DNA of 64,000 nucleotides from Paragonimus skrjabini miyazakii. Its lineage: Eukaryota; Platyhelminthes; Trematoda; Plagiorchiida; Troglotrematidae. The number at the start of each line of letters is the position of its first letter. Position 1 is the stretch's first letter. Shown here in pieces: positions 36,908 to 48,200 of the stretch. The DNA lies in contig JTDE01002499.1 of the NCBI GenBank assembly GCA_014338405.1, positions 14,736 through 78,735 on the forward strand. The letters are read 5' to 3'. Below the pieces are notes generated by a model. The model did no database searches. It was not told the DNA's origin and saw nothing but the letters and a program-made list of their open reading frames with translations. A program made the translations under genes and the position numbers.

Positions 36908-37904
36908 AAATTTCTAATCTTCCCGGTTGTGCGCAGTGGTTGGTCAGTCTACTGGTCCAAAGACTTAGAATTCTACTTCCATTCTAAAAAGGATGGTAAC
37001 AAGACCTGGAAAACTTTTGTTTTTACACTATCAATACAATATCTAGTCCATAGTAAGTCTTTGTTGTGATGCTCAATACAGCTGATATCTTAAGCTCTGA
37101 CTGCAACTGTGATAGTCACCGAACCAGGTCAATTTAGATTGAGGTAGTAAACTGAAGAAAGGAAGCAAACAAAGCCGTTCTCAAACTTATGCTGATGAAA
37201 ATCAAATGAAGTAGGTGGTACACGTTTTACCATAAACCTAAGAGAAGTTGTGTACTTTCCATAAACCTTCCAGTTCCGAGAATCACAATCCACATTCCCA
37301 ATTATTTGCAAACCGCGGAAACCTTGTACATGTCGCTAACGTGTGCAACCAAAACATGTGCTTTCCATCGTATGATCATTAGAGTACGACTGACTTTTCA
37401 ACCAATACTGTACCTTCTCAGTTGTTCAACCATATAATCCAGGGAAACGAATGGCTAACTAGAATCGAACCAAACTGACGACACGCCTTCCTCAATTCAA
37501 TATATGCCAGTGAGTTAGAATGCCACATACTGATTCACTGAATAGTCTGTTACCCGAAGCTGGAATAAGCCTCAAAACGACTTTTTTCATGTTAAAAAGG
37601 CAAGGTAGACTGAGCGCTCATAACCGGGAGCTAAGGGCTCGGACAAACTTGAAGTTGTACTCGTGTCTTTCGATCATTCAATCGAATCTCAGTCATCTTG
37701 GCCAGTTCGAGACAGCGTCGCTCGACTCATCTCAGTTGGGTAACCTGAACTTCGCATACGACCCTGAAAGATGCAACAGAATTGCACATTTGGTGTCTGC
37801 TGGATGAATAGCGATCGCACACAGATTTTCTCACTCCAATTTTCAAGCAGATGATGCCTTTCATCATCAATTGGCTTGTGGCACGTCCCGCACGTACATC
37901 AGCA

Positions 37905-37982
37905 TGCCACGAGCGCGGATAGGCAAGCCCAAGCCGCAGTACCTTCTGGTCAGGCTCATCATGGCTGTTATGATGATGATAG
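37905..37982 (+). mobile_element. RTE-like LINE 3' tail, solitary
   Basis: The segment CAGTACCTTCTGGTCAGGCT followed by CATCATGGCTGTTATGATG matches the tail at 35010-35062 at most positions and ends in a short ATG repeat. No RT frame is readable just upstream, so this looks like a 5'-truncated insertion. Confidence 0.6.
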
Positions 37983-38290
37983 GTAATCTGACTTTCGAAC
38001 AGAGAAGCGTAAGCAGGCTAGTGGTAAGTCATGAGCGAAGTGGGGTAGCTGTAACAAAGTGTACCGCCCGGGCGTCCGCTGAATCAACTTTATACGAGAC
38101 AATAACAAAAAAGCAACCTCTATTGCAGCTAGTTAATAGGCCAGTCTTAACCACCAGTTTCCGAGATAAATCTACTTGGGAAGTCGACTACTCGAAGCAG
38201 GTCACACAAAATATCAATTCACAATTAACAGCACCGTTTGAGCAGCTTTTTTACTTTATTATCGTACCAGCAAACTAGATCCCGTATTAC

Positions 38291-38560
38291 TTAAGAGTGC
38301 AGAACAAAATTATTAGAATCAGGGCATTGTTCATTCCGCGTTGACTTTTCGTATATTGAAGGCATAAACTGGCCGTCAGACTGACTGATCACTTTTACAT
38401 CAAGAAACGTGAAAGCACTATTCCGTTCAGATCTTAGTGTAAATTGGATGGGCGTCTGAGGTGAATTGTACCGGCAACAGACGATCACAAAAATAACATC
38501 CACGTTTCGGTCACTCAACCGAGACCAACCCAATAGCAATGACACGCCGTGGCCGAAACG
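38291..38560 (-). mobile_element. Penelope-like RT fragment (copy A)
   Basis: The minus frame reads SDRNVDVIFVIVCC, QTPIQFTLRSERNSAF, TFLDVKVISQSDGQFMPSIY and EKS. This corresponds to the RYVDDTFVI catalytic motif (YVDD changed to NVDV), the HPxIxFTxExExxxxLPFLDVLV block and the SVYRKPT motif of Penelope-like elements. It is a short internal piece without the GIY-YIG domain. Copy B lies at 31015-31120. Confidence 0.65.
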
Positions 38561-38774
38561 ATAGCAATTGTACTGAGCAATTCAGAACTATGCGCAAAAG
38601 TTGATGCCTGATAGTTAAACACAATCTACTGACACCAGCCTGATTTCAATTTGTGTCCAACATTCAGACTGAACCACTTGGCTGTGAGATTTACCCTTGT
38701 GTGAGATGTTCTCTATTCCGTGCATTCTTACTGCTAAAATAGGGGTTAATTTGAAACACTGAGTCTCTTTTGTC

Positions 38775-39366
38775 CATTTGAATAGAATAATCAGAAGGCA
38801 AAAATTACGATGAATTCATTTCGCACACTCTCACCAGTCGTAAACGTATGACTAGCATGAAAACAAAATCAACAAGACTTAAATGAAACAATTAAAAGCA
38901 CAAACCGGGCTGGACTGTGATCGGCACGCACGGCTAAACCCACGACAGACAAAGGTTGACAGTCAATTGTTTGTGTGCATACGGCCATCAACAGCCGGCT
39001 TTATACGTACGGCTGATCAACAATGCTTCAATATACTTGACAATTTGTGGGCTGTGAGCGTTCATCAAGACTCTGAACGAAATGTGACATTGATACTGTG
39101 ACCTGTAGCCAATAAGTGCCTTGTAATGAATGAAGCGGCGTTTCGTCCTCGCTGACTGTCACTTATTTGCGGGTTAGTCAGTGCAACTATCAATCATGGG
39201 TTTAACCGTGAGTACTGATCACAATCCAACCCGAATTGTGCTTTTAATCGTTTCATTTAAGTCTTGTTGATTTTGTCTTCATGCTAGTCACATTTCTACG
39301 GCTGGCGAGAGTATGCGAAATGAAACCATACCATAATTCTTGTCTTCTGACTATTCCGTTCAAATA
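38775..39366. repeat. foldback element with about 169-bp inverted arms
   Basis: The left arm (38775-38943) and right arm (39197-39366) are inverted copies separated by 253 bases. The best stretch, from GACTAGCATGAA through the AAATCAACAAGACTTAAATG block to TTAAAAGCACAA, matches at about 52 of 54 positions; overall identity by eye is roughly 80-85%. Similarity fades outward and inward without a sharp border. A plus ORF (38883-39101) crosses the left arm and spacer but has no motif. It could be a foldback transposon or MITE, or two facing copies of one repeat; a transcript would form a long double strand. Confidence 0.85.
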
Positions 39367-42300
39367 TGAGTTACTGTTTGTCATAATAATGGTATTCTGT
39401 ATGTTCCTGCTAAATTCGTTCTCGACAATCGATTAGATGAAATGTTAAACGCCCATGCGCGTACACTGTCGCTTCAACTTTTTCTACTGAAGCCGTACTG
39501 ATTTTATGCTCAGTTTATAACTTGACTGATTGGTTGAATTGCCGTCTCACCAATATTTGTTCGCCTTTGATACACGCCTGATATTGCACGTTCGCAACTG
39601 AAAAGAATGCATAGACAGATGTCATCCCAGAGTTTGTGATTCATTTCTACCTAGAAACCAACTGATAACTGTTGACATTCAGAGGTTGAAACTGTTACAC
39701 ACTGAACAACAGTTGCATTTTAACGTAGCGTTCATTTTCAGAAAAGCTGGTTGGCTGGCTCACTTCCAAAGGTAGAAGAACAGTAATGCATCTGACATCA
39801 TCTAGACCACAGGAAAATTTAGAAAAGCATCGAAACAAGCGTTTGTCGTGTTCTAATTCAGTCTAGAATATGTATCACCTGAAGGTTCTGACTCAATGTT
39901 GTCATAACCAACACATTATACCACCAGAAACAAGGTAACACACTCTAGTTGATTCCGAAACGCGTAGTGTTCATGCAGTCCGAAACTCGTTACCGCAGTA
40001 AGCACACAGCCCCAAGTGGCACGGAAGAAAACAGTTCAATAAACATTTAGGGACTAGATTGGCAACAACTGTACGGAAAGCAAGACGGCTCATAGACTGC
40101 TGAAATATAAATGAGAATGCGGTCAGAAAAGTGAAAAATGGAGTTACAAGATGTAATAGCTCAGTTCAAATTATGAAGAGAATAGAAGCAGGTTTTCTTT
40201 TACAAAAAAGGGCGAAGGGGGATCTAAGTTTAGTGAATGCGGAACTTCTCCCGACCATGCTGATTGATCACACAAATGTGCTGTAATATAAATATTAGAA
40301 AGAAAAGTGGTCACTAAGATAATTTGAAAGCGTCAAATGGAATGTGATCTTTGAACTACAACGAGAAAGATTCAGGTCACAACCGAAACTGTTCAACCGT
40401 TTCACAGAGTTTGGCAACTTAAATTAAGTAGGGTATACAGTCAGCACACTTAGCACTCACAGTCAACACACTTAGCACTTAGCAGACGAAAGCAATCAAT
40501 TACGTAGTACGAATTCAAGTTGGAATTATTAACAACAGCTATCAGACAAACGTGCACAAAGTACAGAAATTATGACGGCATACAGTTCTGCACAAAAATA
40601 TACATAAATCGTCTTTTTCAAACTTGAGTTGTCGTTAGTTTCTTGTTTTACATTGCATGTTCAGAGATCACTGTATCGATAGAGAACGACCAACTGCAAA
40701 AATAGACACACTCAAAATGCGGCCTGTTCCGATCAGCATAGTTTAACACTACTGCTGTCCGTGATGAACGAGCGCAAAAAGCTTACATGAATGCCATTTG
40801 GTGTACAAGACTCGGTTAATCGATGAAGATGAGAGTTGTACAAGTATTCGCAAGCGAGTCAAAAGCAGCTTACTGTGTCCAATGAATACATAACAACGCC
40901 TCATCGGAACAGAGTTCACGGTTATCATGTGATGACGAAGGTGCACACAAGATAAGAAAAAGACATTCAAAATGATTAAACCCACAGAAAGCTAGAACAA
41001 ATATGGGAAGATTGAGTCGGGGAGTAAAAATCAAGCTAATTTTATTGACCACAATGATTTGAATGGCAATCGGGCTCAACTCGTCGGTAAAGAATTCATA
41101 GAACTTCAGGTCTTTCGAGGATTTCCACACATGTCAAAGGTGGTATCCCGTCACCTAGAAGGCGACAATTATTAGGATGAGCCACTATTGGTGGTGAACT
41201 GTATAAGGTGACCAGATGGCAAGTAATTCAATGATTGATGGCATAGATTGTGAGCAATTTTACCGATAGGACAAAATGCCGTCCGTACGGTAATGTCGAT
41301 GGAATTTAACCTGAATACATGACCAAGTCAATTCATGAAGAATGATTTGGAAATTTTAAAACGTAGGCAACTCCTTGGGAAGTACACTGGAACACAGAAC
41401 AAACGTCTTTCGTCAAATATACGCTTATATCTGACGTTTCTAGGAAATAATGTCCCAAGGAACGGCCCCGATAGGTAATCAGCATGAATCTGACACAAAC
41501 GATTTAGACCCGATTCGAATGTAACGGATTATGCCCAGGGTGAAAGAGGTCACTCACACTCATCAATCATGAACCTTTAGGAGAAAAAATACCGAAGTAT
41601 TTAGACAAACTCGACCCAGATTGAGTAAACAAGCTCACTAAACGTCATTTGGAATTGTAGGCATAGGCCTACAAGCAACTAATGGAGTCGGCTAATTCTG
41701 TGCAGTATAATGCATGCATCCAAATGTTTACAAGACAGGACATTTTTGCAATGTTTGCCGCGCTTGAAGAGATAAATCCCTCAGGACCATACATGGAACG
41801 CCATTTGAGAAATGACATGGTTCTGGTTCACTCCGGAAAAAGACAGTATGGCAATTTTGTTGGATCACATTCGGTTTACTGAATGATAGCAGAGCAGATT
41901 ACTAAGGTGTACAAACCGTTCGTAAACGATCATCACACATGGTTTTGACAAACGAAAATAGTATCTACTCATGACACAATAATCCGGCCCAAGGTTCGTT
42001 CATCAGATCTAGTCGGCAGTCCCTGGGTTCAAGCAACTATTATTTGGCTCTCTTCAGGGCCTAAACAGCTTGACACCATTCACATCCTCACGTAACCATA
42101 CAGTTGCAAGGTAACAAATGCTTGTCGATGTAAGGTCCACTAATTTCTTTTCCGTTTCCTTTTTTTTGTTCGAACTGTTCGTAGATTGCACTAAAGCTTC
42201 CTTTGATGTAACATCTTTTATCACTGTGACAATAACGTAATCGTTGCAATAAGTTGTAAGTGGAAATCATCCGACAGCATACGTTTCCTTTTAGAGGATC

Positions 42301-44899
42301 TAAGTTACTATGAACAGTCCTGATGAGATACCAGTATTAATCGTCGTTTTACTAACAGCAAATCACTATGTCGCACTCACATCGATCGGGTTTCATGATA
42401 TCGAAATGTCTCCCACCAAGATGATGCATTTGTGAACTCCCCGGACAGTACTCATTGCAACAGGATGTGATATATACAACTTTGACATTCCATATTTAAA
42501 AAACGGGAATTTTCCGTTGTGTCATTGATGATAAGGAAACGCACGTACGTCTACCATAGTAATCAGGGCTCCTTATTTCAACGGCGTGAAAATTAGTTAC
42601 AGAGTAACAAACAGCAAGTAAGACGGTACAAGTAACTTAGTAACGGACAATGAAACCAGAGATATGGGATAAAATTCATACCAATACTCCTAAATGGGTT
42701 ACTAGATTATGTTAGCATCAGAGCATAATAAACTAATAACAAGTAACGTAAAAAAAGACAAATAAAACCACGTGAAAATGAATTGGAGATTCGATACGTT
42801 CTTCGATCTTATCGTATGAACATAGCTGGGAAAATGAGTGCTAGAGTAAACGCATATGTATAACGTCGGATCGCCTTGACTTAAGCGCATGCGAACCAAA
42901 AAGACCGAAAAATTATCCTGACTACTGGACACCCATACTAACGGAGTAATACAGTTTGTCTAATATTTTACTGTCAACATTCTGTACCATACAGTGGCTG
43001 TTACTATGCGGCTCATTGCCACAGATGGGCTGGAAAGCAGTATCAGACTGTGCAAACCAAAAAAATCGAGCTAATCGGAAATTGAACATACAATCGTGCC
43101 AATGGTAGTTGGTGTTAAGTATGAACAACCATGAAGCTAGATTTACTAACCGAAAAGAGTTCCGCAGTTCGGTTTTTTTGAATTGTGTCAACCACGTGCA
43201 CAAAGGCTACCCAACTCTATAGCGGATTCACTCGGTTTGACGATAACCGTGTGATAAAAACGGTAATGAAGCATTGCAAACGCTACGCCCGAGTTTTCAG
43301 CAGTTAGCTGCACACTAAAAAAATCAATCGGATGTCTAAACTATTTGAAATGACTGACAGTGCAAGAGATACGTGAGTAGTGACCAATCGAGTGTCCAAG
43401 TGTAGGTGCATGTTTGTAAGCATAACTTATTTTGAGCAAATAGTGTTACGAAACATAACGGAATGAATAATCGTGCACTGGACAGAGACCTAGGATCTGC
43501 AGTTAACAGGTAGCCAGCATATTACCTTATTACAACAATCAGGTAAATAAGCTTTGGAACACAAATTGTCAACTAAAATGACAAAACCAAAGTGAAACTC
43601 TGATCACTGTTCCTGATAATTTGACGATTTGAAAACGAAAAGCTAAGCGGTAACAACATTCAAGGGAAAATAATTCATTAAAATTAGTCTGAATGTAACA
43701 GATCAAGTTAGGCAGTAAAATACCGTCAAAATATGTATTTAAAAAACAAAAATAAGCTGTTTCTGGATAGTAACCAAAAGTTACCACACGGTCAGTCATC
43801 CTTACATCACTGTCCGAAAACAGCGAATAGGAAATTAGACGGCTCACATACTCAATCGGAACATACGAATGACAACATAAAACAAATGTTGTTAGGAAAG
43901 GAAAAGATGAAAACAGCGACTTCCATAACGCGTCTCTTAATTTAGTTCATTCCAACAGTAGGTGCGCCCGCGTTACACCAGTCCATCAACTCATCTTAAA
44001 CAATAGGAAGTTAGTTAGAAATTCGGTTTATTGAACAGCACACAGTTGCTGCTTTGCCGGACGAGAGTGGATTACGGTATGTTTAGCTTAATTTGCCTAG
44101 TACTAAACAAAGTACATGGGATCGAAAATCTGTACGGCCCATTAACAGTTTACAAAGTGTTATTCGGACAGTATCTGCCACACCGCCAGAGATGATCAAA
44201 CCGCCTGCTAAATTTGATATGAGATGGCAGATAATCAACCAAATGATTCGTGTAGCATTTGAAAATATAAAGAATTGAGATGTAGGGAAGCCACAGATAT
44301 TTATCAGCCAAACGAAAAGATTTTGAATAAGACACTTGGACAACTACAGGGATTCGAGTGACCTCGTCCGAAACTGGCATGTCGCTGTTCGGTCAGCCGA
44401 ATCATCATGGTAAACACATCGGCACATCCCCAATGCATTTGTCCGTACATGTTCATTGATTAACTTGATGAGTTTATCATGTATACAGTCAGGCGAATTA
44501 CCTCTCTAACGTGTTATATCTAATATGTAATGTGTCTCGACGTTGTCTTACATTTCAATGGATAACATGAACTACAAAACCTGCTATGTTCATTCAACCA
44601 AGAACCAACACAGCGCCCAACAGTGAACGCCGGATATAGTCAGCGATTCCAGGTCTGTCAGCAACACTAGTGCGATGCCATCCACACATTACCTGGTCCA
44701 TTGTTTGGCATCGAACTTGGCCGCGAACACCACCACAACCACACTGATATAGTTGCAAAATTATGAGATGTATTAGGGCAAATTACCACTCAGTGCTATG
44801 TACCACGTTGAACAATACATCCTATCTTGATGCAGCCACACGAGTTAAACGGCACATGATCCCACAGAGATGATTTCCAACCCCAGGACTTGTACAGCT
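39367..44899. other. no supported gene; AT-rich
   Basis: ORFs here lack recognisable domains. Plus 44093-44278 ends with PPEMIKPPAKFDM and a Trp-containing helix, faintly like the N-terminus of some Ty3 gag proteins. Plus 41682-41882 is protein-like in composition but unassigned. These are below the level of a call. Confidence 0.35.
40438..40481. repeat. 22-bp tandem duplication
   Basis: CAGTCAGCACACTTAGCACT plus CA is followed directly by CAGTCAACACACTTAGCACT plus TA; two or three differences between units. Confidence 0.8.
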
Positions 44900-44929
44900 T
44901 CATCCAACAAACAAGATACAAGTTAAGGA
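44900..44929 (-). CDS. HGPRT, candidate last exon (uncertain)
   Basis: After the donor of exon 7 (phase 0) the first AG downstream that gives a Cys-Ile-Leu match is at 44930-44932. The 10 codons read SLTCILFVG and stop. HGPRT proteins end with a strand of the type H-V-C-V-I followed by a short tail, so the CIL could align, but one residue is extra and the tail is missing. A neighbouring frame (SCLLDEAVQVLG...) resembles the schistosome tail better but has no acceptor that joins in phase. The true last exon may lie elsewhere at lower coordinates. Confidence 0.2.
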   Translation of the reverse strand, partial: SLTCILFVG

Positions 44930-45201
44930 CTATTCTCACATCAACCCATCCAACCGTTGTGCCCCGCAAGCTTCCATCGACTCAATCTTCTCTGATGAAC
45001 TCTCAGGATTTTGGTAAGTCCGGGTATTTTGTGATCTACTTTTGTTATTCATATATATCTGGTAGAATACTGCTTACGTCTTACATATGTATTGAGAGTG
45101 ATGTTACTCCTCTTAAGTTTAACCACAAGACATCTACAACTTCCACTCGCAAACGCACCACGCTGCAGTTCACTCCTACTTAACGAAAGTTATAAACTTA
45201 C

Positions 45202-45278
45202 GGGCAAATCACGGAAGTGCTCGTTGTAGTCCAGGGCATAACCCACGACAAATTCGTCCGGGATCTCGAAGCCGACAA
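45202..45278 (-). CDS. HGPRT exon 7
   Basis: It follows an acceptor ending TCTGCCCAG and ends before GTAAGT. It completes a split Phe codon, then encodes 25 residues, VGFEIPDEF, VVGYALDYN and EHFRDLP. This is the purine-binding strand and loop of HGPRT, nearly identical to the human and schistosome sequences. The exon ends in phase 0. Confidence 0.93.
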
Positions 45279-48200
45279 CTGGGCAGATAGGAACAAAACA
45301 TAAATAATGATTTAAACGTCGTTCGAAGATGAACTCAAGGAATGATTAAACAAGATGACCACTACTGAAACGTAAGACCTGGCATACTGGTGAAATCATT
45401 CGGAATGAAAACGGACAGCAGATGTATGAAGCCTGTAGACGACTAATTCTGCAGGGTAGGTAACCGTAGCATTGTCATATAAGTGGTTGATAAGCATACA
45501 AAAACGCATACCAGTCATCATAGTTTGTTATTGTCAGGCCAACATGATCACCGAAACGAAAACTGAATGAAATAAAGCATACAAAAACTGTTCAAGTTAG
45601 ACTGTTTCTTAAAAGCGGGGTGGGAAAAGATTAGACGCTGTATAGAATGCTGCTAATCTACAGACTCTACGTAACGAAATTAACTAACAAGGAAAACCAC
45701 GGAACAAGAGTGCATTCAGAGAGCAAATAAACAGTCGAATGTGACCTTGAGTAAAGTACACTGTGGCCATCGATAACTGGCCCGTCAACGCCCTATCCGG
45801 TAGAACGTACGCCCTTCAATTCATGTTCCAACTACATACGATGTGGCTATAAGGACGACATGAAAATCAGTTGCTTGATTAGCAGTTTATCGGGCGGCAG
45901 CAAGCAAAATGATATTCGATGGGTTTTCTATAGATCAGTGGCACTGACTTCTACTTCATGATTGCGGACTTAATTAAAGGCTGTCACAAGCGTTTATATA
46001 TATATTGCACAACTAACTGGATCCAGCGGATATTTGAGCCTTCCCACATTTCATCTATTATCCTAATCTTCAAGGTCATTAAATCTGCACCTCTTAGAGT
46101 GTCATTTGAGGTGCTCGAAGGTTCTATACACTTTTCGTTTGACCTGCCTTTTAGTGGCACTGGGAAAGCATTGGCCTATCTCGCCTCTCTTCTTCTTGGT
46201 TGCTGCAGTTGGTCCCAGACCAGGATAGATTTAAATATCCATCATATTTCAAACGCTGCTGGAAACATACAGTTGGTCTTCACACCTTACCGTGTTCTTT
46301 TGGTCCGATGCCTGTTAGACACGGGTCCGAACCCTATCCAGGAAAGGAGTTCCAAACGGTTAATGGACGAGGATCAAGCTTAATTTCACTTGTCCACTAC
46401 AGTAACATTAACCTAAATTTGTTCACTCCGGTCAGGCTATGTTGACCATACGATAACGACCGAGCATGTGCTCGCAAAACTAATTTACGCAGACCGTTTG
46501 CTTGCTCTTAAGTTGGCCAACAGAAACTGATGGACTAACTCAACTGTATGTTAATCTCAAATTCATCCCGTTCGACGTATAAGCCTTTCAGGTGTTTTTG
46601 ACAAGAGGAAACGAAACAGTAACGTCCTGCGACGTTACCCCCTAGTTGTGTCGGTGAAACGGAAAAGTGAAGTGTTCACATGAACAGGTACATAAGAAGC
46701 CAGCTTGAAACGCTTAACCCGTAAGGCACTTTAGCTTTTACGGCCACATGACAAATGTTGAATTGAAGATGCTAACATATACAGAAAACATAACCGTCCG
46801 ACAAGCCCCGTCTGGGGGTAACAAAATGTTGTAATTTTCATCAAAATGTAAAAATGCTGATTGTTGCAATGAACCCTGTTTACAGTGCTAGTTAAATAGA
46901 CGGACTGTCGAGTTAAAACGGCATTAATTAAAACAGCACCCTATCGAACCTGGGGCGATTGAGTGGAAACATATGAGGGAAAACAGAACTATGAGCGCCT
47001 TGAAAAAAAACCCTATCCTTGGATTAGCCAGAAGACCAATCTGGTATATTGAAGGATAAGAATCCGCAGGTAAGCTTCAAATAAACCTAGGCCAAACGAT
47101 AGGCGGTAGAGAGCCACAATCATCCTAACTGTTCGAATAACAGCAGTGCGCTGAACTGCCATCCAACAATAAATGGCAGAAGAATAGGCGAATATGACTA
47201 CTTCAGTATACTAAGAAAGCAAACCAGAAACGGAAAATAAAAGTCACTTACAGTCAGGTCTGTACGATATCCCCGTTGGTAGTCGCTTCAATAACAAACT
47301 GAAAAGACAAATAAGAAGCAAACATGGATAAATCGTTGAATAGAAGACGGTTCATAAGGCTCAACGATGGATAAGCGGGCGGAACCAAAAACTCCTACAG
47401 AAATATGCTTCACAAGTACTGAAGGTGTATGGGTTGGTTTGAAAAATGTCAGTGTATTGAGCAAACACTAACCGACGCTGCACCAGTAATAATAATGCAG
47501 ACCAGACTACTACATTCATTCTTCAATAAATCGACAACGACCTCCAGCTTGACCAGAAGTTACTGTCATCATCATCATCACAGACAACAATACATCAGTG
47601 GTTCACACTGATGCATAACTGCCACACAACCATGAAAAAGAGGAAGCAAACTCTGCACATAGGAAGAGAGGAGGAAAAAAGAAGGGGATATGAAAGGACT
47701 CAAATACTGGAAAAATAGCTACGTCTATATTTAAACATTCAACATCAAGGTGCCTACACCTTGCAAACAAACGACCAAGCTGTAAGTTAAAATAAAGCGT
47801 CATTGGCAAAACAGTTTCCTAACGGCTTTCACTACCCCGCGCCATCAAGTCATCATCATAGACAGCAACACATTAGTGGTTTACACCGATGCTTAACTGC
47901 CAACCACGAAGGGAAAAAAAGAAAACCTACATGAGAAGAGAGTAGAAAAGAAGGGGAGGGGAATGGACCTAACTACCAAAAATAGTTAGTCTATATTCAA
48001 ACACACAACATCAAGGTGCCTACACCTTGCAAACAAACAACCGAGCTGTAAGTGAAAGTAAGGCATCAGCAAGACAGCAAGTGCTCTCACTTCACAGACA
48101 ACTCGGCCAAACAACGACAACATTCACGCCAGTGTGCACGAGTAGTCGCCATCGACACCACAACTGACAAAGATAAGCAAATGCAATACATACCTTTGTC

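Noticed and set aside
44093..44278. N-terminus of a Ty3 gag (IKPPAKFDM followed by a Trp helix)
   Set aside because: Too short and without any further gag, protease or RT motif nearby.
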